Below are positions 34,971 through 42,223 of a stretch of 64,000 bases of DNA, piece after piece. Position 1 is the first letter of the stretch, and each line of letters starts with the position of its first letter. The DNA lies in NCBI GenBank assembly GCA_017560255.1, contig JAFYOI010000055.1:124001-188000 (forward strand). Reading direction: 5' to 3'. A program made the position numbers and the translations under genes. The notes under the pieces were generated by a model, which was not told the origin of the DNA, made no database searches, and saw only the letters and a program-made list of their open reading frames with translations. Source of the stretch: Clostridia bacterium (GTDB taxonomy: Bacteria; Bacillota; Clostridia; Oscillospirales; Acutalibacteraceae).

Positions 34971-35370
34971 GAGAGCATCAAATGATAACAAAAGTATGAT
35001 TTTAATACTGAAGGGAACTATAAAGGGATTTATTTTTGCAGTGTTAATATTCTTTATATTGATAGCGGTATTCGCAATCATAATTTCTAAAACCGATGTG
35101 TCCGATGCAGTAATTCAGGTGATGACCTTGGCATCGCTTGGAATATCATCATTCGTGTCTGCATTTATAAATCAGAATAAAACAAAGCAACGAGGAATTG
35201 TAATCGGGTCAATATCTGCAACAGAAATTTTTCTTGTAATTTTCATTGTCGCTTTGTTCGGAAATAATGGGGTTTTCAACTTCCTTATGCTAAAAAAACT
35301 CATCGTTATACTTTTTGCAGGCTTATTGGGTGGAATTTTGTCAGCAAATAAGAAGAAAAAGTATAAATAG
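34969..35370 (+). CDS. TIGR04086-type small membrane protein
   Basis: Protein of 133 residues with four predicted membrane helices, beginning at TTG 34969. A short polar lead (MRASNDNK) precedes GTIKGFIFAVLIFFILIAVFA, and the end is Lys-rich (SANKKKKYK). Length, topology and position just before the SCIFF gene match the TIGR04086 family, which is common in Clostridia. Function unknown. The ribosome site AGGGGGAA lies inside the yajC terminator stem, so its expression may be low or conditional. Confidence 0.8.
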   Translation: MRASNDNKSMILILKGTIKGFIFAVLIFFILIAVFAIIISKTDVSDAVIQVMTLASLGISSFVSAFINQNKTKQRGIVIGSISATEIFLVIFIVALFGNNGVFNFLMLKKLIVILFAGLLGGILSANKKKKYK

Positions 35371-35434
35371 TAATTGAAATTTGTTTTTTTGTATGTTACA
35401 ATACTGTTTGAATATTAGTTTGGAGGAATTAAGT

Positions 35435-35572
35435 ATGGAACATATCAAGACTCTCAATAATCCCAATCTCAAAGAAACCGCTGAAAAGGGTGGCTGTGGT
35501 GAGTGCCAGGCTTCCTGCCAGTCTGCTTGCAAAACTTCTTGCACAGTAGCAAATCAGCAGTGTGAGAAATAA
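35435..35572 (+). CDS. scfA: SCIFF ranthipeptide precursor (six cysteines in forty-five)
   Basis: Peptide of exactly 45 residues with six Cys at 21, 24, 28, 32, 36 and 43 and the conserved leader MEHIKTLNNPNL. The core CQSACKTSCTVANQ is almost the canonical SCIFF sequence. Work on the Clostridium thermocellum peptide places a thioether between Cys32 and Thr37; both are present here. The mature product has no firmly known role. GGAGGA precedes the ATG. Its radical SAM maturase is encoded 72 bases downstream behind an attenuator-like hairpin. Confidence 0.97.
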   Translation: MEHIKTLNNPNLKETAEKGGCGECQASCQSACKTSCTVANQQCEK

Positions 35573-35596
35573 GTAACAAATCAAATTAACCGATAT

Positions 35597-35623
35597 GGGA
35601 CGGCATATCCTGCTGTCCCTTTT
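35597..35623 (+). terminator. Attenuator hairpin between scfA and scfB
   Basis: GGGACGGCA pairs fully with TGCTGTCCC (one G-T pair), loop TATCC, followed by four T. A partial terminator here would give more precursor mRNA than maturase mRNA. Confidence 0.75.
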
Positions 35624-35644
35624 GGTTGTTATGGGGTAAATATT

Positions 35645-37015
35645 ATGGCTTATGAAAATTTGATTCACAAATACAGTTTGAACGGCTACAACATTGTTCT
35701 TGACGTTTGTAGCGGCGCGGTTCATATTTTTGACGATATTTCTTATAAATTGCTTGACTATATCACTACGCTCCCGATGAGTGAAGAATGCCCGGAAGAT
35801 ATTGTCAATAATATGAAAGAATACCCGAAAGAAAACGTTGAATCCGCGTACAAAGAAGTACTCTCTCTTTATAAGCAGGGAAGTTTATTTTCTGAGGACA
35901 CTTACGGCGCTTTTGCAGATAAAATGGTTATGTCTCCCGTTAAAGCCATGTGTTTGCATATTGCGCACGATTGTAACCTCAGATGTGGTTACTGTTTTGC
36001 CGCTCAGGGCGACTTTGGCGGGGAAAGATGTCTTATGCCATTTGAAGTTGGTAAAAAAGCAATTGATTTCCTTATCAAAAACTCATATGGTAGACGTAAT
36101 CTTGAACTCGACTTCTTCGGAGGCGAGCCGCTTATGAATTTTGACGTTGTTAAGCAGATTGTTGAATACGCTCGCAGTATTGAGAAACAGCACAACAAGA
36201 ACTTCCGTTTCACTCTGACAACAAACGGTTTGCTCTTGAATGACGAAAACATTGACTATATAAACAGGGAAATGTCAAATATCGTTCTTTCTATCGACGG
36301 CCGAAAGAGCGTTAATGACAGACTTCGTTACAGAGTAAATGGTAGCGGTTGTTACGATTCTATCGTAGATAAATACAAGAAATTGGTTGACAGACGCGGA
36401 CACGATCAATACTACGTAAGAGGTACATTCACAAAATACAACCTTGATTTTGCCGAAGACGTACTTCACCTTAACGAACTTGGCTTTGACCAGATTTCAG
36501 TTGAACCCGTAGTAACGGACAGTACACTTGATTACGCATTGACACAAGCGGATATTCCTCAGATTTACGCTGAATACGAGCGCCTTGCAAAAATTATCAT
36601 TGAGAAGAAAAAGAATAACGAATCAATCAATTTCTTCCATTTTAAAATCGATCTTGACCAAGGCCCTTGCGCAATAAAAAGACTTCGCGGTTGCGGCGCC
36701 GGTAATGAATACGTAGCAGTAACACCTAACGGAGACATTTATCCCTGCCATCAGTTTGTTGGTATGGATGAATGGAAAATGGGTAGCGTTATGACTGATG
36801 AACTCAATCTTACAATGAAAAGTAAATTTGCTGCATCAAACGTATATACAAAAGAAAAGTGCAGAAACTGTTGGGCAAGATTCTATTGCAGCGGCGGATG
36901 CAATGCAAACAACCTTCAGTATGCGGGCGATATCCTTGAACCTTACGAAATTGCTTGCGATCTTGAAAAAAAGAGAATTGAATGCTCAATTATGATTAAA
37001 GCAGCGTTAGCATAA
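35645..37015 (+). CDS. scfB: Thioether-forming SCIFF radical SAM maturase
   Basis: Protein of 456 residues. The N-terminal 100 residues look like a PqqD-like peptide-recognition part (VHIFDDISYKLLDYI). The radical SAM cluster motif is CNLRCGYCF (CxxxCxxC) near residue 108, followed by ELDFFGGEPLMNF. The C-terminal SPASM region has GCGAGNEYVAVTPNGDIYPCH and CRNCWARFYCSGGCNANN for two auxiliary clusters. It installs thioether links in the ScfA peptide. GGGGT lies before the ATG; a terminator follows. Confidence 0.96.
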   Translation: MAYENLIHKYSLNGYNIVLDVCSGAVHIFDDISYKLLDYITTLPMSEECPEDIVNNMKEYPKENVESAYKEVLSLYKQGSLFSEDTYGAFADKMVMSPVKAMCLHIAHDCNLRCGYCFAAQGDFGGERCLMPFEVGKKAIDFLIKNSYGRRNLELDFFGGEPLMNFDVVKQIVEYARSIEKQHNKNFRFTLTTNGLLLNDENIDYINREMSNIVLSIDGRKSVNDRLRYRVNGSGCYDSIVDKYKKLVDRRGHDQYYVRGTFTKYNLDFAEDVLHLNELGFDQISVEPVVTDSTLDYALTQADIPQIYAEYERLAKIIIEKKKNNESINFFHFKIDLDQGPCAIKRLRGCGAGNEYVAVTPNGDIYPCHQFVGMDEWKMGSVMTDELNLTMKSKFAASNVYTKEKCRNCWARFYCSGGCNANNLQYAGDILEPYEIACDLEKKRIECSIMIKAALA

Positions 37016-37029
37016 TGTATATTTAAAAG

Positions 37030-37053
37030 CATCTCCGAAAGGGGATGTTTTTT
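37030..37053 (+). terminator. Terminator after scfB
   Basis: CATCTCC, tetraloop GAAA, GGGGATG and six T. Confidence 0.88.
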
Positions 37054-37120
37054 GCTTTAAAGATTGATTTTATATCTATTATATGATACAATACCAAAAT
37101 ATAATGGGGTAGGTGTTTAT

Positions 37121-38293
37121 ATGAGCAACAAGAGTTACACGTCAAAATATATAATCTCATTGTTGCGCTCTGTTTTAAATGGTTCAACTGTGCAGGAATA
37201 TACCCGGGACATTGATTGGGAATATTTCCTCACGGTTGCAAAAGAGCATCATATCGAAAACATACTCTTTTATGCACTAAAAAAAATTGAAATAAAACCG
37301 CCAAAATTTGTTTTAGATTATATTAATGCTGAGCACGTAAAAAGTGTTATGAGAACTGCCACACAACAGGGAGAAATCGAACACATAATAGACAATTTCA
37401 ATAATAACAAAATTCGCTTTCTTGCGCTAAAAGGTTATTTTATCAAGAACTATTATCCGTCAAGCGATATGAGATATATGTCTGATTTTGACGTATTTAT
37501 AGATATGCAAAACGCAGCTAAGGTACGTGAAATTTTAGAAAACATCGGATATACGTTTGAACTTTGCGGTAAAGTTCACGATAATTACGTTAAAAGGCCC
37601 GTTATGCATATAGAAGTGCACAAATATCTCATGGATGACGATATGAAAACCATCGCTGAGTATTACGATTCGTTCGATGCTTTTGGAAAAGGGGAGCATT
37701 CCACGGATACACCTTATGAATACACCCTGTCAAAAGACGATTTTTACATATATATGATTGCGCATTTTGCCAAACATTACCTCACTTATGGCATCGGTAT
37801 AATATCGGTTATAGATATTTACTTATTCAGAAAAACAAACAAACTCAATTATGTATATATAGAAAGTGAACTAAAAAAACTTGAATTAACGGAACTTAAC
37901 AAAAAAGTAGTGGCGCTTTCACAAATTTGGTTCGATGACAATGTAGTCGATAATTCACTTGAAGAAATGAGTAACTATATTATTTCAAGCGGATCATACG
38001 GAAAAGCCAAAAATGCAGTTATAAACAATTTTATAAACGGCAGTAAACAAAATGACTCACTATTTATTAAAAAAATAAAATACTTCTTCTTCATGGTGTT
38101 TCCCGACAAAGAATACCTTTCAGGAAAATATCCTATAGTTAAAGAAAAGCCATATCTATTGCCGCTGTATTGGGTAAAAAGATTTTTCTCATCAATATTT
38201 TGTAACAGACAGGCAATAAAACTTAAACTTTTTACGATATTCCGTACCAAAAATAAAGATATCGATTTTCATACCGAAATTAATAAACACTAA
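37121..38293 (+). CDS. Nucleotidyltransferase family protein (NTP_transf_5 type)
   Basis: Protein of 390 residues with the family pattern LALKGYFIKNYYPSSDMRYMSDFDVFID around residues 107-135: LKG loop, YP, R, then SDFD with two Asp for metal and nucleotide. Later helical regions (FAKHYLTYGIGIISVIDIYLF) are typical. The family appears in cassettes for peptide tailoring and in other surface loci; the substrate is unknown. The ATG at 37121 follows GGGGTAGGTG; an earlier start at 37064 is rejected. It begins the cassette that ends with the LCP gene. Confidence 0.8.
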   Translation: MSNKSYTSKYIISLLRSVLNGSTVQEYTRDIDWEYFLTVAKEHHIENILFYALKKIEIKPPKFVLDYINAEHVKSVMRTATQQGEIEHIIDNFNNNKIRFLALKGYFIKNYYPSSDMRYMSDFDVFIDMQNAAKVREILENIGYTFELCGKVHDNYVKRPVMHIEVHKYLMDDDMKTIAEYYDSFDAFGKGEHSTDTPYEYTLSKDDFYIYMIAHFAKHYLTYGIGIISVIDIYLFRKTNKLNYVYIESELKKLELTELNKKVVALSQIWFDDNVVDNSLEEMSNYIISSGSYGKAKNAVINNFINGSKQNDSLFIKKIKYFFFMVFPDKEYLSGKYPIVKEKPYLLPLYWVKRFFSSIFCNRQAIKLKLFTIFRTKNKDIDFHTEINKH

Positions 38294-38309
38294 AATTGGA
38301 GGTGTTGTT

Positions 38310-39014
38310 ATGAAACAATACAAAATTGCTGAACTAAACGTTCTTATGAATCCAAAATATAATAAATTACTAAAACACTGTGAAGCATATCTTTCGGATT
38401 TCGAGGGTAAAGAAAATATAGTAGCAACACTTACCGACAAAGAAATAGAAGATCATAACGAAAAGTGGCCCAATCTTACACTCGAAGAATGTGAATACAT
38501 CTGGACCGGTGCTTCATTTTATGAACAGTTGCTTGATTTTCAGGGAATGGTACTCCATGCATCTGCGGTTGCTTTGGACGGTAATGCATACCTTTTCTCC
38601 GCGCCTTGCGGTGGTGGCAAATCTACTCATACGGCACTCTGGCAAAAGAAATTCGGAAAAGATCAAGCGATCATTATTAACGATGATAAACCGGCGCTTA
38701 GAATTATAGATAATAAATTCTATGTATACGGTACACCCTTCAGCGGCAAAACAGATAAAAACACAAATATCAAAGTGCCGCTTAAAGCAATTTGCTTTGT
38801 TGAACATGCTCCCACAAACTCGATTCGTAAAATGTCTGCGGTTGAAGCACTTATGCAAATATTCAACCAGACCATTCGTCCGGTTGAATCAAAAAAGATG
38901 GAAAGTCTTATTTCAATCGTTGATAAAATGCTTAAAGACATTCCTGTTTATAAACTGGGCTGCACCATATCGCTTGAAGCAGTGGAAACTTCATATAATG
39001 CGATGAGTAAATAA
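38310..39014 (+). CDS. HPr kinase-like P-loop protein
   Basis: Protein of 234 residues with the HprK/PEP-carboxykinase-like core: VLHASAVALDGNAYLF, Walker A SAPCGGGKST (97-106), and INDDKPALR. It lacks the N-terminal domain and signature loop of true HPr kinase, which is encoded separately at 50860. Relatives occur next to PqqD-like and nucleotidyltransferase genes in lasso-peptide tailoring clusters, where a kinase of this type phosphorylates the peptide. Here no lasso genes are seen. GGAGGTG precedes the ATG. Confidence 0.82.
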   Translation: MKQYKIAELNVLMNPKYNKLLKHCEAYLSDFEGKENIVATLTDKEIEDHNEKWPNLTLEECEYIWTGASFYEQLLDFQGMVLHASAVALDGNAYLFSAPCGGGKSTHTALWQKKFGKDQAIIINDDKPALRIIDNKFYVYGTPFSGKTDKNTNIKVPLKAICFVEHAPTNSIRKMSAVEALMQIFNQTIRPVESKKMESLISIVDKMLKDIPVYKLGCTISLEAVETSYNAMSK

Positions 39015-39038
39015 TCGTAATCTAAGGAGTTATCAATA

Positions 39039-39305
39039 ATGAAAATTAAAGAAGGCTTTATGTTAAGAAATATTGCCGGCAACAACGTTGTTGTAGCGGT
39101 AGGAAAGGCAACGCTTGATTTCAGTGGAATGATTACGCTCAACGGATCGGGTGCTTTTCTTTGGTCGCTTCTGCAGAACGATACGACAATTGATGAAATG
39201 GCGCTCAAAATGTGCGGTACATACGACGACGTCAATATCGAAACCGCCACAAACGATATAACTGAATTTGTAACCAAACTTAAAGGGGCAGGAATCGTTG
39301 AATAA
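39039..39305 (+). CDS. PqqD-like peptide-binding protein
   Basis: Protein of 88 residues with a PqqD winged-helix fold pattern: MKIKEGFMLRNIAGNNVVV, then MITLNGSGAFLWSLL and a C-terminal helix pair ending VTKLKGAGIVE. PqqD-like domains bind leader peptides of ribosomally made peptides and bring them to the modifying enzyme. AAGGAG precedes the ATG. Its stop overlaps the TTG start of the next gene. Confidence 0.85.
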   Translation: MKIKEGFMLRNIAGNNVVVAVGKATLDFSGMITLNGSGAFLWSLLQNDTTIDEMALKMCGTYDDVNIETATNDITEFVTKLKGAGIVE

Positions 39306-39783
39306 AACCGTAAAACTATCACAAATCTCCGAGGTTATGACAGAAGTACTTGATTCGGGCGGCGAAGTGACGTTTATAACAAAAGGACGCAGTATGTTGC
39401 CGCTTTTGGCAGACGGACGAGATAAAGTGTTTTTATCAAAACCTAAAAGCACCTTAAAGAAAAACGACGTCGTATTCTATCAAAGAAATGACGGTCAATA
39501 CGTTTTGCATCGTATTATACGTATTAATGATGATGAATTAGTTATGCGTGGAGATAATCAGAGGGTTAATGAATATGGAATTTCGCTCAAAAATGTTATT
39601 GCGATTGCAACTGCTTTTGAACGTAAAGGAAAATATATTCATTGTTCTGATTTCCGTTATAAATCATATTGTTTTTTCCTTCCTGTTACCCGATTTTTCA
39701 GAAAAATTTATGCAGCATTAATTAAATCACTTAAAAAAATTAATCAAAAGAGAAAAAGATTATTTAACAAAAAGGTGAAATAA
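39298..39783 (+). CDS. S24/S26 family signal-peptidase-like protein
   Basis: Protein of 161 residues. GRSMLP carries a probable catalytic Ser32, YVLHRII has His71 at the position where archaeal/ER-type (Sec11) peptidases use His, and MRGDN follows. No clear N-terminal membrane anchor is present, but a hydrophobic/basic C-terminal segment (SYCFFLPVTRFF, then many Lys) may bind membrane. It starts at TTG overlapping the PqqD stop, with AGGGGCAGG upstream. It may cleave a peptide handled by the cassette; this is inference. Confidence 0.78.
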   Translation: MNKTVKLSQISEVMTEVLDSGGEVTFITKGRSMLPLLADGRDKVFLSKPKSTLKKNDVVFYQRNDGQYVLHRIIRINDDELVMRGDNQRVNEYGISLKNVIAIATAFERKGKYIHCSDFRYKSYCFFLPVTRFFRKIYAALIKSLKKINQKRKRLFNKKVK

Positions 39784-40929
39784 ATGAACGTTAATGAAAA
39801 AGTTCAAAAGAATCCTAAAAAGAGAAAATTGCTGATAACTGTAATTATAATTGTTGCGATTTGCGCAATCGCATTAACGGTATTCACAATCTTGCGTAAC
39901 CATTATTACGATCAGCTTACCTATAATCCCGACGACGAACTCTGGAACGATGAGCAAGCAAGCGAATTACTTACGGATTTTGATGAAACGACGGGTGAGG
40001 ATTCCCCGCTGTCCGAAATTGAAAAACTTGAGCAGGAATTACTTGATAATGCGCTCAAATTAGAAGCATTAAACCCCATCGGTTCAGAAGATGTTTATAA
40101 CATACTTCTCATTGGTACGGATGCACGTAAAAAAGAGGATAGGGGACGTGCTGACACAATCGTGTTGGCATCTATCAACACTAAAGAAGAAAAAATATTC
40201 CTTACATCCTTTTTGCGCGATATTTACGTAAGCATACCCGGTGTTGGCAATAACAGACTTAATGCCGCTTACGTATATGGTGGTTCAGCACTGCTTGTAA
40301 AAACAATTGAGCAAAACTTCGGAATCAAAATTGATAACTATATGAAAACCGACTTCTTCTCGTTTATAGATATAATCGATTCCATCGGTACTGTTGACCT
40401 TGAGGTTACCGCAGAAGAAATCTCATATATGAACAGATATATCCGAGAAGTAAATCAACTTTCGGGAATTGATAAATCCGATGGGCAGATAGATGAAGCC
40501 GATGCAGGTCTGCTCTATATGAACGGCAAACAAGCGTTGGCTTACGCCCGATTGAGAAAAGTGGGCAGTGACTTTGCGCGTACCGACAGACAGAGAAAAG
40601 TTTTAATGCAGGTTGCAAAGAAACTCAAAAAGATGACACGCGGTGAGCAGTTAAAAGTTCTTGAGGCAGCGCTTCCAAAAGTTATGACCGACCTTACGGA
40701 AGACGAATTTAAAGCGATGATATTGAAATCATCCGAATATATGTCATACCAGATTAAATGTATGACTGTGCCCGTTTCGGGCTCGTGGAAGTTTGTTACG
40801 ATTAACGGAATGGCAGTTATATCGATTGATTTCAATAAAAACATAGCCGCTATTGAGGAATGGATATACGTTCCCGATGAACCAACCACTACAACTACAA
40901 CTGCATCATCAACAACTACAACAAAATAA
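39784..40929 (+). CDS. LytR-CpsA-Psr (LCP) family cell-wall glycopolymer transferase
   Basis: Protein of 381 residues with a cytosolic basic start, one membrane helix (about 15-38), a long acidic linker and the extracellular LCP domain: NILLIGTDARKKEDRGRADTIVLASI, FLRDIYVSIPGVGNNRLNAAY, and YARLRKVGSDFARTDRQRK with the Arg residues that bind the prenyl pyrophosphate. The tail is a Thr-rich linker. LCP proteins attach glycopolymers to peptidoglycan. It follows the S26-like gene with no gap. Confidence 0.92.
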   Translation: MNVNEKVQKNPKKRKLLITVIIIVAICAIALTVFTILRNHYYDQLTYNPDDELWNDEQASELLTDFDETTGEDSPLSEIEKLEQELLDNALKLEALNPIGSEDVYNILLIGTDARKKEDRGRADTIVLASINTKEEKIFLTSFLRDIYVSIPGVGNNRLNAAYVYGGSALLVKTIEQNFGIKIDNYMKTDFFSFIDIIDSIGTVDLEVTAEEISYMNRYIREVNQLSGIDKSDGQIDEADAGLLYMNGKQALAYARLRKVGSDFARTDRQRKVLMQVAKKLKKMTRGEQLKVLEAALPKVMTDLTEDEFKAMILKSSEYMSYQIKCMTVPVSGSWKFVTINGMAVISIDFNKNIAAIEEWIYVPDEPTTTTTTASSTTTTK

Positions 40930-40934
40930 AAATC

Positions 40935-40966
40935 AAAAAACTCGAAGAGGAGTCTTCGAGTTTTTT
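40935..40966. terminator. Bidirectional terminator after the LCP gene
   Basis: CTCGAAGA, loop GGAG, TCTTCGAG flanked by A6 and T6. The same eight-base arms recur in the terminator at 45994. Confidence 0.9.
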
Positions 40967-41057
40967 GCTATGGTTTATGACTTTTTCAGTGGTTTCGGAC
41001 CGTCCCCGGTGTTATTCAAGTCAGGGGGTTAATTGTTTTTTTAAAATATCGTTTGCG

Positions 41058-41830
41058 TTATTCGGCGCCGTATTCATACTGAGCCATGCTGAAGGAACTC
41101 CAGAATTCATCGGTGAACACCGGATCTTTGGAATGTATCATTATCATCATTCCATCCAGATAAATCTGAAAGTACATTTCCGAGTCGGTTGCTTCATATA
41201 TCAATGCGGTAATATTTCTACCATCAGCAAGCGTAATTTCCTTTTCATAAACATTTTTATACCATTTGTTTTCGTGAAAATTATCCGGATTCGGTGCATT
41301 AGGACCAATAAGATTTAATACCTCATAGTATGACTTGGCAGAATCAACTTCATCGCTTCCCAAAACGCTCGGATAGGCAACTCTGACATGTAAATTGTAT
41401 TCACCAATAACGCAATGGTACCATATCCATGGCAGATTGTATAAGTCACAGGTCATAAACGATACGATAGTATAATCTTTCATATCACGAAGTTTAATAT
41501 TTTTGCCGTTAAGTTGAGGGATGCCAACTTTAATATCACCGGAATCAAAAGCGGATAAAGTATCCATATATACCTTTCCGTATTGTTCTTGTTCCGCTCT
41601 CATCTTGTAGCCCTTTCCTGTTGTCAATGCATCTATAAAATCATCATATGAATCGAAGTTGTAAGTTCGTCTGTCAGAAGGTGGGCAAACTTGAACTACC
41701 GGTTTTTTCTCTGTGTTGGTAGTTGTTTGTGTAGTGGTTTGTTGTGTAGTGGTTTGTTGCGAATTTCCACATGCAGAAAATACGGAAACACAAATCAGTA
41801 CTGCAAAAATTAATGCAAATATTTTTTCAT
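41058..41830 (-). pseudogene. Lipoprotein gene with a one-base frameshift behind its start codon
   Basis: Reading from ATG 41828-41830, which has a strong AAAGGAG, gives MKKYLH and then a stop. After one extra A in the six-A run the frame becomes a perfect lipoprotein: MKKIFALIFAVLICVSVFSAC, a Gln/Thr-rich linker, then about 215 residues ending at 41058 without a stop. The body (LYNLPWIWYHCVIGEYNLHV, SEMYFQIYLDGMMIMI) is not recognised. No other start fits; a TTG at 41627 would lose the export signal. It is either a recent mutation, a slippage switch or a sequencing error. Confidence 0.75.
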
Positions 41831-41892
41831 ATAATTACTCCTTTCGGGTTTTAAACAATCAAACACAGGGGATGGTCCCTTGTGACCTACTT

Positions 41893-42222
41893 TTATCCGC
41901 CTTTACCACCGGTGTCGTGAAAACACTCATAGGCGATGCCGTTCTCATCAAAACGAATTGCGAAATATTCTTCGTAGTGAGTTCCGAGAAAACCAACTCG
42001 CTTTGGTTTTATTACATACACACCGGTGCGGTAATGACCTGTCGAATCCCAAAAACTGTATCTGTCAAACTCTCCGTAATGGTCAATAATCTCCTCGGCA
42101 GTTAATCCGATAAAATTATCAGAGTTATAACGATTTATATGTTTATATGCGATATACACCAGTGCACCAATCAACACAACAATTATTAAGACAAATAATA
42201 TTTTTTTCAAAGACTTAATCAT
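41893..42222 (-). CDS. Small membrane-anchored protein coupled to the large secreted protein
   Basis: Protein of 109 residues. A helix of about 20 residues (ILFVLIIVVLIGALVYIAY) follows a basic start, and a soluble part of about 80 residues has LTAEEIIDHYGEFDRYSFWDS and FLGTHYEEYFAIRFD, reminiscent of SmpA/BLIP-like small domains, a weak resemblance only. The ATG lies one base after the stop of the 1164-residue gene and uses GGAGG at its very end, so the two are coupled. Confidence 0.75.
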   Translation of the reverse strand: MIKSLKKILFVLIIVVLIGALVYIAYKHINRYNSDNFIGLTAEEIIDHYGEFDRYSFWDSTGHYRTGVYVIKPKRVGFLGTHYEEYFAIRFDENGIAYECFHDTGGKGG

Positions 42223-42223
42223 T

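Noticed and set aside
37121-39783. Lasso peptide biosynthesis cluster
   Set aside because: PqqD-like, kinase and nucleotidyltransferase genes are present, but no asparagine-synthetase-like cyclase, leader peptidase of the B2 type or precursor was found.
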